64,000 nt of DNA from Vulcanisaeta distributa JCM 11217 (GCF_001316005.1 NZ_BBBJ01000004.1:124001-188000), one strand, 5' to 3'; shown: positions 1-10,886, numbered from the stretch's first letter. Numbers and translations: made by a program. Notes: generated from the letters alone by a model not told the origin.

Positions 1-558
1 CAGTATGTAGTAGCTAAGCATTACCGTTCTTAAGCCCCCCCTCTTCAATGCGCTAATTGTTATCTTATCGCTAGCATACCTTAGCGCCAGTACGTACCTA
101 GCAAGGCTTAATTCGTTCATTGATAGATTACCCTGCAACTCCCTGGATAATATGGAATCAAGAATGTCGCCATTGACGCCGTATAAGGACCTCAGCAGGT
201 AAATCCACCTACGTGAATCATCAGCCCCCCCAAGAATGCTCATGACTAACGACCCATCACCACTTAATAACTCACTCACAAAGCCATCCTTAGAATCCAT
301 GGAGCTTAATAACTCATTATTGAGCCTAGCCCTGAACCTGAGGAACATTCTCCTAATGAGGATTGCCGTGAATGTCACGAAGAGAGGTATCAAGAGTGAG
401 AGATATGGGTTTACTAACGTAGAGAATACGAACAGGGCTATGGGTCCTATCGATGTTATTCCAATGAGTATTGTTAAGGACTTATCAAGCGAATCAATTA
501 TTTCCTGAGCCCTAGCCCTGGCATTACCCAGTAGGTATTCATTTAGGCTCATTACCAT
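1..558 (-). CDS. Archaeal type IV pilus/secretion membrane protein, partial
   Basis: The minus-strand frame is open from an ATG near 558 to the window edge, so only the first ~185 residues are present. Two adjacent hydrophobic segments lie around residues 28-68, followed by a basic, charged stretch of the kind found on the cytoplasmic side of TadC/GspF-type pilus platform proteins. The gene starts 24 bp after the stop of the secretion ATPase, on the same strand, which is the usual ATPase-then-platform order in archaeal pilus operons. The family assignment rests on this context and topology, not on a diagnostic motif. G runs at 36-42 and 227-233 add Gly-Gly pairs. Confidence 0.55.
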   Translation of the reverse strand, partial: MVMSLNEYLLGNARARAQEIIDSLDKSLTILIGITSIGPIALFVFSTLVNPYLSLLIPLFVTFTAILIRRMFLRFRARLNNELLSSMDSKDGFVSELLSGDGSLVMSILGGADDSRRWIYLLRSLYGVNGDILDSILSRELQGNLSMNELSLARYVLALRYASDKITISALKRGGLRTVMLSYYIL

Positions 559-582
559 CACCAATGCTATTCAATAGCTTGT

Positions 583-2133
583 TTAATTGAATTGAATACT
601 CAATATAATCGTTATTAACGGCATTGCTACCCTCATTAACGCATTAATTACTGCGTTTATTTCCCATCTTCCTGGATTGAAACTCTTCGGGTAAATAATG
701 GACTTGACCCGACGCATTGAGTTAGTCCTCTCCATCGTCACTAACACGAATTTGCCCAGGTCAATTAATTCATTCAATGAGAAGGCTCTCAACCTATTCA
801 TTAATGATTCAACACCATCAGCATGCGTGGTACCTAATACCTGAAGGCCTGCATTAACGCCGTGTATTAAGGCTTCAAAGTGATCCCTCTCCCTTAACTC
901 ACCGATTATTAACACGCCATAACCCCTATGCAATGACTTAAGTACCTCCTCAGTCTTACCAATTATTGATTTAACCTTAACACTTGATGTTGGTAATTCC
1001 AAGGATTCATCAGTCTCATCAATATATATCCTCCTTAAATTAAGTGGTAGCGCCATATCCAGTGCATTCAATAGCGTTGTTTTACCACTTGATGGTGGAC
1101 CCATTATCAAGATATTAAGCCCATGACGCAGTGCCAGAATTAACTCACCAGCTTCCTCAATACTAATTGAACCTAAATCAATCAACTCATTAATTGTGAA
1201 GGGCTTCTTATGAAGCCTAACGTGCACTGACAAACCCTCAACCAAGGGCCATCTATCAACCGAAACCCTAAGTCTCTTATTACCCACCATAATTGAGAAC
1301 TTACCACTTGGATTATCTACAGAAACTCTAACACCGCTTATGTTTGCGATCTTAAGGAACTGCCTCGCTATGGCCTGGGCATCGGCATTGATAACCCTGC
1401 AAACCCCCCCATACATACTATGATTAATGTATACCGAGTCCTGGGTTATGAATATATCCTCAACCTCCTGACTCAGAATGAGTGGTGCTAAATCACCCAA
1501 GCCTAAACTGGCGAGTACTAATGATGATTTAAGCGTGGAATCGTCAATTAGCATTGATAGGAATATCTCCCTTGATGATAATAGTGATGATAAGGAATAC
1601 TCATTATTAGGAACAACCCTACTCACCAATTCAACCAGGTAATTCAAATAGTCATTATTAATTTTATGAAGCTCAATTAAGCACTCGCCATCCTTAACCA
1701 TTGTATTAAAGGATGAGGCCATGGATTGCCTACTCACCGATTTAACGTTATCGATAACTAATGAGAATCCATCCATTGTAATGATTAAACCCTCCTTAAA
1801 CGATTCTATTCTTAAATGAGACTTGGTGCCATACTTAATCAATAAATTAAGAACCCTACTTATGAATCCCTCATTACTGCCTGAATTACGTACGGCATTA
1901 AGTAATGACTTTAGATTCGTAAACTCACAGGTACTTAGTGTCTCAATGGCGTCAATGTCGATCTTACCCTCCATAGCCATGTTCGAGAGTTTCTTCGTAA
2001 ACTCACACCTATTAATTAATGGGCATCTAATGCAGCTCAGGATTTGGTGGGCAATTACTAATTTAGTTAATATTACCTCCCTGCCTTCAGGTATGCCTAG
2101 TAGGGATTCGGGTATCTTCATGATACGTATCAC
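583..2133 (-). CDS. Type IV pilus/type II secretion ATPase (TadA/VirB11-like)
   Basis: 516 residues. The Walker A motif GPPSSGKTTLLNAL lies around residue 345, followed by Asp-box-like residues (YIDETDESLEL) and a Walker B/His-box segment (VLIIGELRERDHFEALIHG, then GTTHADG), the signature of the secretion superfamily ATPases that power pilus or secretion assembly as cytoplasmic hexamers. An N-terminal pair of cysteine motifs (CIRCP and NRCEF, residues 36-45) may bind metal, as in several archaeal homologues. The gene lies between a TFB-like gene (17 bp upstream) and a membrane protein (24 bp downstream), so an operon is likely. Full length, with no frame break. Confidence 0.85.
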   Translation of the reverse strand: MIRIMKIPESLLGIPEGREVILTKLVIAHQILSCIRCPLINRCEFTKKLSNMAMEGKIDIDAIETLSTCEFTNLKSLLNAVRNSGSNEGFISRVLNLLIKYGTKSHLRIESFKEGLIITMDGFSLVIDNVKSVSRQSMASSFNTMVKDGECLIELHKINNDYLNYLVELVSRVVPNNEYSLSSLLSSREIFLSMLIDDSTLKSSLVLASLGLGDLAPLILSQEVEDIFITQDSVYINHSMYGGVCRVINADAQAIARQFLKIANISGVRVSVDNPSGKFSIMVGNKRLRVSVDRWPLVEGLSVHVRLHKKPFTINELIDLGSISIEEAGELILALRHGLNILIMGPPSSGKTTLLNALDMALPLNLRRIYIDETDESLELPTSSVKVKSIIGKTEEVLKSLHRGYGVLIIGELRERDHFEALIHGVNAGLQVLGTTHADGVESLMNRLRAFSLNELIDLGKFVLVTMERTNSMRRVKSIIYPKSFNPGRWEINAVINALMRVAMPLITIILSIQFN

Positions 2134-2149
2134 CGGGTGTGATATTAAC

Positions 2150-2983
2150 TTAATTGGGGGGGCATAGCCTACGTGCGTAATCTCTCAGGGTGAATTGACT
2201 GACTTGGACGGCCTTAGCCACATCCTCAACCTTAATCCTATAACCCAGTCTCTTACTCACGCAGTAAACAATGGCGGCGGCTAATATGGGTGGACTTCTC
2301 GATTGAATAACGGACTTTTTTAATGAATCTAGGAACTTTTCAGCCTCGGGATATACCGTGACCCAGGAATCACCAAATAACTTGACAAGCCCTGACTTTA
2401 TGTGCGATAGTATCCTATCCCTCAGGTTATATTTAACGCCGGTGATGGCCAGGGAGTCCCTTATTGATTCAAAGGTTAGTTTATGACCCCTTGACCTACA
2501 TGTGTTTATTACCTGCTTAGTACTTATGGGCAGGTTGTGTGACAATATTACATATAGCATTGCGGCGACCGCAGCCTCGTAATAGGTAGCTGAGGACAAG
2601 CCCCCCCTGCTCGCCAGCATTTTCCTAAAAATGAGCTTAGCCTCCTCGACATACTCATTACTTATACCGAAGGCTCTAGCTATGAATAGCATACAGTCAT
2701 AGGCCCTATAAATTGAGTAACTCTCACGTCTCACCCTGAACAACTCATTTATTGCCCTCAACCTCTTATAGATGCTCAACCTAACCTCATTGCTTCTCCT
2801 AACACTCCTCTCTACGGATCTCCAAATTGGTGATAAGTCAATCTCTTCACCATCTATTAATGGTGATGATTGCGTATACGTATCGTAAACGTATACAGAG
2901 CCAACCACAGTACCGCAATTCATGCATACATATTCTCCATCCCTCTCAATTACTCTTGAACTTCCGCAGTAAGGGCATTGCAT
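2150..2983 (-). CDS. tfb: Transcription initiation factor TFIIB homologue (TFB)
   Basis: 277 residues. The N-terminal zinc ribbon is clear (CPYCG at 3-7 and CMNCG at 20-24), followed by two cyclin-fold-like repeats (about 90-180 and 185-275) ending in a helix-turn-helix-like segment (VAKAVQVSQFTLRDYARRL). TFB bridges TBP on the TATA box to RNA polymerase. It is shorter than the usual ~300 residues and the linker after the ribbon (residues 30-60) is poorly conserved, so it may be a divergent paralogue. The start lies just before a TATA-like stretch. It is the first gene of the minus-strand run that includes the pilus ATPase. The penultimate codons contain a 7-C run (2156-2162). Confidence 0.85.
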   Translation of the reverse strand: MQCPYCGSSRVIERDGEYVCMNCGTVVGSVYVYDTYTQSSPLIDGEEIDLSPIWRSVERSVRRSNEVRLSIYKRLRAINELFRVRRESYSIYRAYDCMLFIARAFGISNEYVEEAKLIFRKMLASRGGLSSATYYEAAVAAMLYVILSHNLPISTKQVINTCRSRGHKLTFESIRDSLAITGVKYNLRDRILSHIKSGLVKLFGDSWVTVYPEAEKFLDSLKKSVIQSRSPPILAAAIVYCVSKRLGYRIKVEDVAKAVQVSQFTLRDYARRLCPPN

Positions 2984-3092
2984 TGCATTGTGATTCCCAT
3001 CCTCGTTATTAATAAGTCCAGTGTTTATATGCTAAACAACTCAGGATTACTAAACTCCAGTGGGGGTGTGGGAGTTTACTGAAACTTTCAGA

Positions 3093-3443
3093 TCACTTTA
3101 ATACCTTCAAACCAATGTATACCTTCTCGCCAACCCTAACATCATTTTTGAAATTACTAATGTCCATTATTAAGCCACCTATCGATATCTTAACAATACT
3201 TTCACCTACGTAATACACGACGCCATTCATGTAAACATCCCAATTCGATACGTAGTTTGGGTCCTTCTCATTACTAATGCTGACCCTGACATTATCTCCC
3301 TGCTTAATATCAACGCCAATGACATCCCTAGGGTACTCAAGGGCTAGGGATATTCCGGATTCGCTGCTCATTTCGAGCCTTACAACGCCTCTATAATCCG
3401 TACCCTTAACATCCATTACCCTGAAATCACCACTTAACTGCAT
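3093..3443 (-). CDS. rpo8: RNA polymerase subunit Rpo8 (RpoG/Rpb8-like)
   Basis: 116 residues, all beta-like, with the layout of crenarchaeal Rpo8: an acidic central segment with a GD turn (DIKQGDNVRVSIS), then DVYMNGVVYYVGE, ISIGGLIMDIS and a final GEKVYIGLKVLK. These match the order and spacing remembered for Sulfolobus Rpo8 (the YDLLMHGIVY and VYVGIKK blocks). Rpo8 is a small RNA polymerase subunit found in Crenarchaeota and related to eukaryotic Rpb8. It is transcribed divergently from the Sm-like gene, with a shared 57-bp promoter region. Assignment is by pattern only; another OB-fold protein is possible. Confidence 0.65.
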   Translation of the reverse strand: MQLSGDFRVMDVKGTDYRGVVRLEMSSESGISLALEYPRDVIGVDIKQGDNVRVSISNEKDPNYVSNWDVYMNGVVYYVGESIVKISIGGLIMDISNFKNDVRVGEKVYIGLKVLK

Positions 3444-3500
3444 CGTTCTACGGTAAGGAAAAATACTAAAAAAGCTTATCTTATGTAATCCTGATTAATT

Positions 3501-3923
3501 ATGTCGTTACTCGCCGATGCAGCCAGGAGGTTTAATGCAGAATTACTGAACATGGTAAATAAGGAGGTTAGGGTAACCACGAGCACGGGCACGACTTACC
3601 AGGGATTGCTCGTGGGTATAGACAGCTCGTTAAACATAATGCTCGTGGACGCCGTCAATAATAAGAATGAGAGGTTCTCCCGAGTACTGATAATGAGCCA
3701 CGCCATAGTGGACATAGTCCTTGTTCAGGAATTCGTGGATCTCAGAGAATTCGCCAGGTACATAGATAAGTACTTCCCTGGCATGGTTAAGTACATTGAG
3801 GAGGCAAACGTGGTGCAGGTGGGTAATGTAAAGGTGACTACGGCAGGTGTTGAGGGTTCAGGGCCATTGGCTAAGCGTGTTAAGGAATTATTTGATGAGT
3901 TTATGTCTAAACGGAGGGCCTAA
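3501..3923 (+). CDS. Sm-like archaeal protein SmAP3 (Lsm family)
   Basis: 140 residues. An N-terminal Sm fold (residues ~8-75) contains Sm1-like features (LLNMVNKEVRVTTSTG, YQGLLVGIDSSLNIML) and an Sm2-like strand (FSRVLIMSHAIVDIVL). A ~65-residue C-terminal extension follows. This two-part build is that of the SmAP3 type known from Pyrobaculum, which forms RNA-binding rings. The start at 3501 follows a TATA-like TAAAAAAGCTTATC stretch at about 3467. No frame break or G run. Confidence 0.85.
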   Translation: MSLLADAARRFNAELLNMVNKEVRVTTSTGTTYQGLLVGIDSSLNIMLVDAVNNKNERFSRVLIMSHAIVDIVLVQEFVDLREFARYIDKYFPGMVKYIEEANVVQVGNVKVTTAGVEGSGPLAKRVKELFDEFMSKRRA

Positions 3924-3992
3924 TCGGCAAATGGGCTAAAACCACGATGAATACATTTTTAGAGTGATTCTGTCCCTTATGGTAGTTCCCTA

Positions 3993-5644
3993 ATGTCCTT
4001 TGAAATACTGGAGAAGGACTTGGCTGGGAGGATTGGTAGGTTAAGGACTAAGTCCGGAATTATCGAAACCCCCCCAGCCTTATTCCCTGTGATAAACCCT
4101 GTGAAACAGGTTGTGTCGCTAAGCGATATTGCGGATATAGGCTTTAACCAAATAATAACTAATGCCTACCTACTTAAGAGACATTATGGTGACCTGGTCA
4201 GGGAGGTTGGCGTACATAAACTGCTTAATTGGGGTAAGCCCATAATGACGGACTCCGGCGCGTATCAACTGCTCATGTATGGTAAGGTCGAGGTATCTCC
4301 AGACGAGATTCTTAAGTACGAAATTGACATAGGCACGGACATAGGCGTGATACTCGACATACCGACCCAGTGGGGGTAGGCCCAGGGATGTGGTAATGCT
4401 TGAGGTTGAGGAGACCCTGAGGAGGGCTAGGGCAGCCCTTGTAAAGGATAGGGTTTGGGACCCTGAACATAAAATGCTTATTGTGGGTCCGGTGCAGGGT
4501 GGTGATAAGCTCGACATACTTAGTTACTCAGCCACGAAGATGGGCGAGTTGAACTTCGATATTTACGCCATTGGTAGTCCAACAACGCTCCTTGAGGAGT
4601 ATGACTTTTCAACGATAATGAGGATGATAGCGTGGTGAAGGAGAGGCTGCCACCAGGTAAGCCCGTGCACCTCTTTGGGGGGGCTGGGCACCCATTAATA
4701 CTACCCTTTGCAGTCGCCTTAGGCATTGACCTATTTGACTCTGCCAGTTACGTTCTGTATGCCCGTGATGATAGGATAATCCTTAGGGATAGGACTGTTA
4801 GACTTAGTGAGGTTAAGGTTGATAGAATACCCTGCAACTGCCCCGTGTGTAGGAAGTACGGTGTTAAGGAGTTAATGAGTATGAATAAGGCTGAGCGTGA
4901 GAGGTTATTGGCAATCCACAACCTATACGTGCTTTGGGAGGAGATCCAGGAGATTAAGGCTAGGATTAAGGAGGGAACCCTTTGGGAATACCTCGAGGAG
5001 AAGGCTGGTGGTGATGCGAGGGCTAAATCAGCATTACTGGCACTAAGGAAGGGATTAAGGGCTTTATTGAAGGTGATCCCGGACGAATCTGGGCGTGTTA
5101 GGGCGCTGCACATAACATCCGTGGAATCACTGCATAGGCCCGAAATCATTAGACACATTGAGAGGCTCCTCAATAATTATGAGCCGCCCCCCCAGGGATG
5201 CATTGTCGTGGTATTGCCAGGCGAGCTCCTTGACAGGCCATACATAAGGGATTCACTGGTTTACTGGTTAATAGACCAATTATCAACCAACAACCTACTT
5301 AGTAGGGTTCATGTAGTGATAAATAACCCGGTCCTAGGCCCAATACCCTACGAAATAAGCGAGATATACCCACTATCACAGCATGAGTATCCAGAACCAA
5401 CACCGAACTACCTGCGTACGTTATCTCACCACTTACTACGTAAATACCTAGTGAGATTACGGGATAGGGGGGGTTCACGGATGTCATAGTTATTATGAAG
5501 AAAAGCCATGAAAAACTGATTAATGAGTTAATGAGCCTAGGCTTTAAAGGCGTGACGGTGTTAGAGGCTGAGTCAAGGCAGGAACTATACTCATTAATAC
5601 CCTGGGTAATTAAGGAGGTAGGTAGCAATCAATGTAGTAATTAA
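3993..5644 (+). CDS. tgtA: tRNA-guanine(15) transglycosylase, archaeosine type (frame broken)
   Basis: Inserts preQ0 into archaeal tRNA at G15, the first step of archaeosine formation. The TIM-barrel shows MTDSGAYQLL (catalytic Asp) and VLDIPTQWG (nucleophile Asp), the zinc site NCPVC and a trailing His, and then an alpha/beta C-terminal domain. The frame is broken near 4371 (five G where the protein needs four) and near 4633 (one G missing before TGGTGAAGG). After the 7-G run at 5467-5473 one frame ends at 5489 while another continues to 5644 (starting FTDVIVIMKKSHEK), which looks like the natural end of the domain. The FGAGHP motif reads FGGAGHP because of the 7-G run at 4677-4683. With queC (about 17 kb) it supplies two archaeosine steps. 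Confidence 0.88.
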
Positions 5645-6428
5645 ATGTAATGGGGGGGAGGTCCCTCCCTACGCTTCATGCTTTCCTGCAACTCCTTAAT
5701 CTCCTTATCAATCATGTCAGCCAACTCCCTCAGTCTGCTGACGTCGACCTCTACACCCGTTAATTCCTTTAGGAATTGAATGGCGACGATAGCCGCATTC
5801 GGGTCTGCGCGGAATGGCTCGGCATAAGGTAGTATGGAGATGGCTGGTACGCCCAACCTCTCAAACTCATTCATTAATAGTGCTAATGGCCCAACCATTG
5901 CGTAGTTAAGCTCCATAAGCTTAACCTTACCCAGTGAGTGCCTATTCCTATACTCCGTGGTTACGGCAACCCTCAACTGGTCCAAGTCCTCACCCCCCCT
6001 TAACCTATTGTCAAGCCCGCCAAATAGTATGGCTTCCCTAAATCCGTTGATATATACCCAACGTGCAAGTGTCTTAACCACATCATGGGCGTACTTAGTC
6101 ATGAAGTCGCCGTCCCAATGAATTATGGAAATGGTGAAGTCAGTACCTGGCAATAATAAATCTCGCCAGGTGTTGAGAGCATGTTTGTACTAATGATGTA
6201 CGCACTCAATGGGGGGGGTTCCCTGGGCATCTCTATGAACCCAACCCTACGGCAATTAAGGGCATTGGATAGGTGCTGAACCACTAAGTAGCCAACCATA
6301 CCTATGCCAGCGAATCCCGTTAGGAAGTAGATGGGCCTCAGTATTGGCTCCATTACATTAATCCTTACGTTACTCACGGCAGTAGTAATGCCTAAACCAG
6401 TTATTAAAAGCATTAGCATTACGTACAT
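5641..6428 (-). CDS. PAC2-family proteasome assembly chaperone-like protein (frame broken)
   Basis: Two frames overlapping near 6123-6153 give one protein of about 255 residues. The N-terminal part has the PAC2/DUF75 motif (FLTGFAGIGMVGYLVVQHL), and the C-terminal part has YINGFREAILFGGLDN, MVGPLALLMNEFERLGVP and ISILPYAEPFRADPNAA, typical of archaeal ATP-grasp-like PAC2 proteins that resemble proteasome assembly factors. The N-terminus may start at 6428 or internally at 6353 (MEPILRP). An 8-C run at 6211-6218 lengthens a proline stretch by one residue. It is convergent with tgtA, overlapping by four bases. Confidence 0.75.
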
Positions 6429-6470
6429 AACATAAGATTTTAAAGGGGGGGTTAAGAATACGGCTAATCA

Positions 6471-6701
6471 ATGGGTCGTGTCAGGCCAAGGTACATAAAG
6501 AGCCTTGCGAGGAGGTTGCTTGAGGTTTACCCAGACAGGTTTAGTGAGGATTTTGAGACGAATAAGAAGGTGGTCGCTGAGTTGGCGGATATACCGAGTA
6601 AGGCGGTCCGTAATAAGGTGGCTGGTGAGATAACGAGGATGATCAAGAGAATGAAAGCCAGTGCTGAGGAGAGGCCTGAGGTTGAACTGGAAGGGCAATA
6701 A
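6471..6701 (+). CDS. rps17e: Small ribosomal subunit protein eS17
   Basis: 76 residues, full length for the archaeal family. The hallmark N-terminal [18 protein letters not shown] and the following [18 protein letters not shown] and [14 protein letters not shown] are diagnostic. It is a structural protein of the 30S subunit. It is divergent from the PAC2 gene; the TTTTAAAG stretch at 6435-6442 can serve as a box A. No frame problems. Confidence 0.95.
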   Translation: MGRVRPRYIKSLARRLLEVYPDRFSEDFETNKKVVAELADIPSKAVRNKVAGEITRMIKRMKASAEERPEVELEGQ

Positions 6702-6735
6702 AGGTTTATTAAGACCATACTATTTTTGTTCTTGT

Positions 6736-7276
6736 ATGTCGTGGTTCGAGGACATTGATAACTGGTTCAAGAGAATTCAGAAGTACTTTGAGGAACTTGA
6801 GCGAGAGATGGAGGAGGAGATGGAGAGAATGATGAGAGGAGTTACGCCAGAGGAGGAGGAAAGGCGCGGAGGTAGGGCAAGGCCTAAGTATTACTACTAT
6901 GGCTTTGAAATATCCATAGGCTGACGGGAAGCCTAGGATTAAGGAGTTCGGTAATGTCAGGCCGAAGGGTGAGAGACCAATCATTGAGGAGGACATTGAG
7001 CCATTAACTGACGTTATTGAGGAGGAGGACTCAATAAAGGTTGTAATGGACATGCCTGGTGTTGATAAGGACAAGATAAGTATTAGGGTTACCGAGGATG
7101 GTAAGAAACTAATCATAAGCGCCAGGGATAGCGATAGGAAATACTATAAGGAGGTTGACCTGCCGGCTGAGGTTGATCCAAATCAGTCAAAGGCCACGTA
7201 TAGGAATGGCGTATTAACCGTGGAACTGAAGAAGAAGAGCTCAGGTAAGAAGGGATTCGAGATTAAGGTTGAGTAA
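6736..7276 (+). CDS. Small heat-shock protein, Hsp20/alpha-crystallin family (frame broken)
   Basis: The N-terminal part ([20 protein letters not shown], then an acidic coil and [11 protein letters not shown]) and the C-terminal alpha-crystallin domain ([28 protein letters not shown]) lie in two frames. They join at about 6920, where GGCTGACGG should read as Gly-Pro-Asp-Gly, so two bases of a CCC are missing. [12 protein letters not shown] is a typical archaeal Hsp20 junction. The protein is an ATP-independent holdase. The start at 6736 follows a TATA-like TACTATTTTT at ~6718. About 180 residues in total, the usual length. Confidence 0.88.
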
Positions 7277-7320
7277 TCCCTCTTAGTAAATCCTTAAAAC
7301 TTAAATTTCCGACATGCATT

Positions 7321-9081
7321 GTGCCATTTGGTGGTGAGGGTGACCAAACTGGAAATGCTAAGAGAAAATGGGTCATAGGCTCTGCATGGCCGTACATATA
7401 CGCAGTGCCTCACCTAGGTAATTTGATCGGTTCCGTGTTATCCGCCGACGTTTTCACCAGGTACCTTAGGCTCAGGGGGGATGACGTTGTTTTCGTGTCG
7501 GGCTCCGATGAGCATGGTACACCAATTGAGGTTGAGGCGCTTCAGCTAGGCATTAAGCCGAGGGAATTGACCGATAGGATGCATGAGATTGTGAAGAGAT
7601 TGTTTGAATTATGGGAGATTAGTTTCGATAATTATACAAGGACGGAGTCACCGGTGCATAGGGAGTTCGTTAAGGAGTTCTTCATGAAGCTTTACAATAA
7701 TGGCTATGTATTCACTAAGGAGGATGAAGTGCCCTACTGCCCAAAGGATAAGATTTACTTACCCGACAGGTTCATAATCGGCACATGCCCATATTGTGGT
7801 TATGATAAGGCCCGCGGTGATCAATGTGAGAATTGCGGTAGATTACTCGAGCCGAGACTCCTGATAAACCCGAGATGCGCAATATGCGGCTCTAAGCCCA
7901 TTTGGGTTAAGACCAGGCATTGGTACTTGGACTTAACGAAGCTTGAGGATAGGGTTAGGAAGTACGTTGAGGAGAACACGGCACTACCTGAGAACGCCAA
8001 GCAAATGAGCCTTGGGATGCTTAAGGAAGGGTTAAGACCAAGGGCCATTACCAGGGATAATAAATGGGGGGGCATTGAGGCTCCATTCCCTGGCGCCGAT
8101 AATAAGACGATATATGTATGGTTCGAGGCCGTGCTCGGCTACATATCAGCAACAATAGAGTACTTCAGGAACAGGGGTAATGAGGATGAGTGGAAGAAGT
8201 TCTGGTTTGACCCAAGTACACGGGTCGTGTTCTTCGTGGGTAAGGATAACATACCATTCCACGTAATACTACTACCCGCAATGCTCATAGCCTCTGGAGA
8301 CCCATACGTAATGCCCTACACCACGGCATCGACTGAGTACCTGCTGTTTGAGGGTAAGAAGTTCTCCAAGAGCCAGAGGATTGGCATTTGGATTGATGAA
8401 GCACTGGCACTAATGCCGGTTGATTACTGGAGATTCATACTCATTTACCAAAGGCCTGAGGGCAAGGACACGAGCTTCGCGTGGCACCAAACCCTTGAGG
8501 TCATAAACTCCATATTGAATGACGTAATTGGCAACTTCATACATAGGGTACTCACCTTCATAAGCACTAGGTTCAATGGTGAGGTACCAAGCGGCTCTCT
8601 TGGGGGGGATGTCGATGTTAAGTATAGGGATGAGGCCCTGAATCACTTCAGGAGTGCTGAGGAACATTATGAGAGGATTGAGCTTAGGGATGCGTTAATG
8701 GAGGTTGTGGAGATTGCGAGAGTCGGTAATAGGTACCTAAACGAGAGACAGCCCTGGGAGTTAATAAAGAGTAATAAGGATGAGGCAGGCGCAGTTATGC
8801 TCAACGCACTGCACATGGTTAAGGCCCTATCAATAGGCCTATGGCCTGTAATGCCCAAGTCGATGGAGGACCTATGGTCAATGGCGGGCTTCGGTAAATT
8901 AACCTGGGCGGATGCCTATGAGCCGCCAAGGCCAGGTACTAGGGTTAATAACGTTAGGCCGCTCTTCAGGAAGATTAGTTATGATGAGTTTAAGGCAATG
9001 ATGAGGAAGTTGGATGAGATAAGGGATGTTAAGGACAGGAATAAGTATCCATGGGAGCAGGTATACCTGCCCAATCAGTAG
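7321..9081 (+). CDS. metG: Methionyl-tRNA synthetase
   Basis: 586 residues from a GTG start, one intact frame. It contains the HIGH-type motif (HLGN), the GSDEHGTP substrate loop, a zinc knuckle set (CPYCGYD, CENCGRL, CAICGSK), [13 protein letters not shown], and the KMSKS equivalent (KKFSKS), followed by the anticodon-binding helical domain. It charges tRNA-Met. Length and motif order match archaeal MetRS without the C-terminal tRNA-binding extension. The 7-G run at 8066-8072 turns the usual KWGI into KWGGI. Confidence 0.95.
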   Translation: MPFGGEGDQTGNAKRKWVIGSAWPYIYAVPHLGNLIGSVLSADVFTRYLRLRGDDVVFVSGSDEHGTPIEVEALQLGIKPRELTDRMHEIVKRLFELWEISFDNYTRTESPVHREFVKEFFMKLYNNGYVFTKEDEVPYCPKDKIYLPDRFIIGTCPYCGYDKARGDQCENCGRLLEPRLLINPRCAICGSKPIWVKTRHWYLDLTKLEDRVRKYVEENTALPENAKQMSLGMLKEGLRPRAITRDNKWGGIEAPFPGADNKTIYVWFEAVLGYISATIEYFRNRGNEDEWKKFWFDPSTRVVFFVGKDNIPFHVILLPAMLIASGDPYVMPYTTASTEYLLFEGKKFSKSQRIGIWIDEALALMPVDYWRFILIYQRPEGKDTSFAWHQTLEVINSILNDVIGNFIHRVLTFISTRFNGEVPSGSLGGDVDVKYRDEALNHFRSAEEHYERIELRDALMEVVEIARVGNRYLNERQPWELIKSNKDEAGAVMLNALHMVKALSIGLWPVMPKSMEDLWSMAGFGKLTWADAYEPPRPGTRVNNVRPLFRKISYDEFKAMMRKLDEIRDVKDRNKYPWEQVYLPNQ

Positions 9082-9156
9082 TGATGAGTAATACGTAGGG
9101 AATACCTGTGGCGTTTCATGGTAATAAAAATAAATCGCGAGACTCGTTAGTAATTG

Positions 9157-9685
9157 ATGGCCGTACTAACGAGGGATGAAATACTAAAGCTTGTTAAAGG
9201 CGGGGGGGTCCTATCAATTGAGCTTCAGCGAGGATGTCGTTAGGGAGAATGGGCTTGACCTAAGGGTCGGCACTGAGTACGCGATATACGCCTTCGACGG
9301 GCAGGTAATAGACCCATGCGAACTGGAGAGTGCGAGGCATTTGTTCAGTATTGTGGAGGCTAAGGATGGCAGGATAGTAATACCACCAAGGAGCTTCGCA
9401 TTACTGACGACAATGGAGTACGTGAAGTTCCCAAGGGACGTGGTCGGCTTCTGCAACCTCCGCTCAACCCTCGCCAGGTATGGCTTGAGCGTGCCACCAA
9501 CAATAATCGACGCGGGCTTTGAGGGTAATGTAACGATAGAGGTAATAAACAATAGCGGTAATTACATGGTCCTTAGGCCAGGCATGAGGTTCCTACACGT
9601 GGTTTTAGTAAAGACAATTGGCGAGGCGAAGTACCTGGGTAGGTACCTGGGCCAGAGGGGGGGGTCACGCCACCAAAGGGTATGA
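9157..9685 (+). CDS. dcd: dCTP deaminase / dUTPase family (frame broken)
   Basis: The first frame gives MAVLTRDEILKLVKGG and the second (open from 9191) gives FSEDVVRENGLDLRVG, LCNLRSTLARYGLSVPPTIIDAGFEG and the beta-rich trimer core. Joined at ~9223 they make a normal ~176-residue Dcd; two C of an expected GAGCCCTTC appear to be missing. The RSTLAR motif and the Asp/Gly around GFEG are catalytic or structural in this family, which supplies dUMP/dUTP precursors and removes dUTP. An 8-G run (9657-9664) near the end adds a Gly. Confidence 0.9.
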
Positions 9686-9700
9686 AGGGCGAGTGCTGAT

Positions 9701-10882
9701 TCACTGCGTATACTTAACGACTTCCATGCCGAGAACGCCGGCTATGGTCTCCAACTCCTTAACCACATTGCCGGGTATTATGACGTGGTGATTATACGGT
9801 GCCAGCCTAAGGATGATTGAGGAGTTAACGCCGAGGTCAAGTATGGCCTGTGTCCTGCACATCCTATCGCTCAGCAACCCTGACTCAACAACCCTAGCGC
9901 TAAAGATTCCCATCCTCCTGAAGTCGCTTGAGACCGAGACCCCAGTCACATCATTAAACAACAACCTGCCAGTCAAGCCATAGTTAAACCCAGACTCAAA
10001 GTGGGTTACAACCCTGGCATCTCTCACCATGTTAAGGGCTATGGTACAATGAGCCATAGTGACCTTGCTGCCCTCAATGTGGTTCGTGTTCGCGATCCAA
10101 CCACTATAGCCAGTTAATTCCCTGGCAATGACCATGGAGAACAAAGCCCTTAAGTCAGCCTCGCACGCCGCTATCAACCCTCCTCATTAAGTTTAGCCAA
10201 CGCCAAACATGGTGTGACCCTATGCTTAATTAGGTATGGGAAGCAGTTAATTGCGAGGGCATCGTACTTACCATAAAGACCACGCATGGCAGCGTAGATC
10301 CTACCAACATCCCTAAGCCTCTCATCACCAACCTCAAACTTAACCCTACCTTTAATGTAGTTCACGAACTCAGCGGCTAATTTCTCATCAGCATTATTAA
10401 TCATGTCCTCAAGGCTCTTCATGGGTATAGCATCAACCTTCGCCTCAAACCTATCCTCAAAGGTCCTGACTACGCTGTCCTTAGCTCCAACACCAAGCAG
10501 GGCAACCCTAATACCGAGTATGGAGGCTATGGCCCTGGCAATCCTAAGCGCATGGTCAATATGGCTCAAGTCATCGAGGTGAAGTATACCTGAGTCAACC
10601 CCAACCTCACTAAGTAGGGCCCTTGCATCAAGGCTGAGGCGAGGCTATTAAGGCCTGGATGAGAAACAAGCAGTAACCTGCGTAGGCCGTAATCCTCGGC
10701 GAACTCCCTGACAAGGCGACTAACGCCGCCCGACAGTATTAATGCGACGACGAATGCGTTACTAATGTTTAACCCCCCCTTAACTCATCAGTACTTGATA
10801 CGACCCTATCAACACCACTAACAGTGGGTAACCTATCCCTATGCAGTGGTGAGACGAAGCCCAGGACGACGATACTCCTCAT
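9701..10882 (-). CDS. L-fucose isomerase-like protein (COG2407 type; frame broken)
   Basis: Four minus-strand segments join into one ~390-residue protein. Visible blocks are LLLVSHPGLNSLASAL, HLDDLSHIDHALRIARAIA, AINCFPYLIKHRVTPCLALA, LIAACEADLRALFSMVIA, and a C-terminal block with HCTIALNM and RLAPYNHHVIIPG, the layout of the fucose/arabinose isomerase-like superfamily (Glu/Asp/His metal ligands). Breaks: 7-C run at 10773-10779 (five expected), an AGGGCT to AGGCT loss at 10632, and a one-base loss near 10187. The ATG lies four bases after the stop of the dehydratase, so the two form an operon. The actual substrate is unknown; many archaeal members are uncharacterised. Confidence 0.6.
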
Positions 10883-10886
10883 ACAA

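Noticed and set aside
3060..3085. GTGGGGG-like sequence as the missing 5' half of the split tRNA
   Set aside because: The following bases do not form a D arm or a CCCGC anticodon-stem strand.
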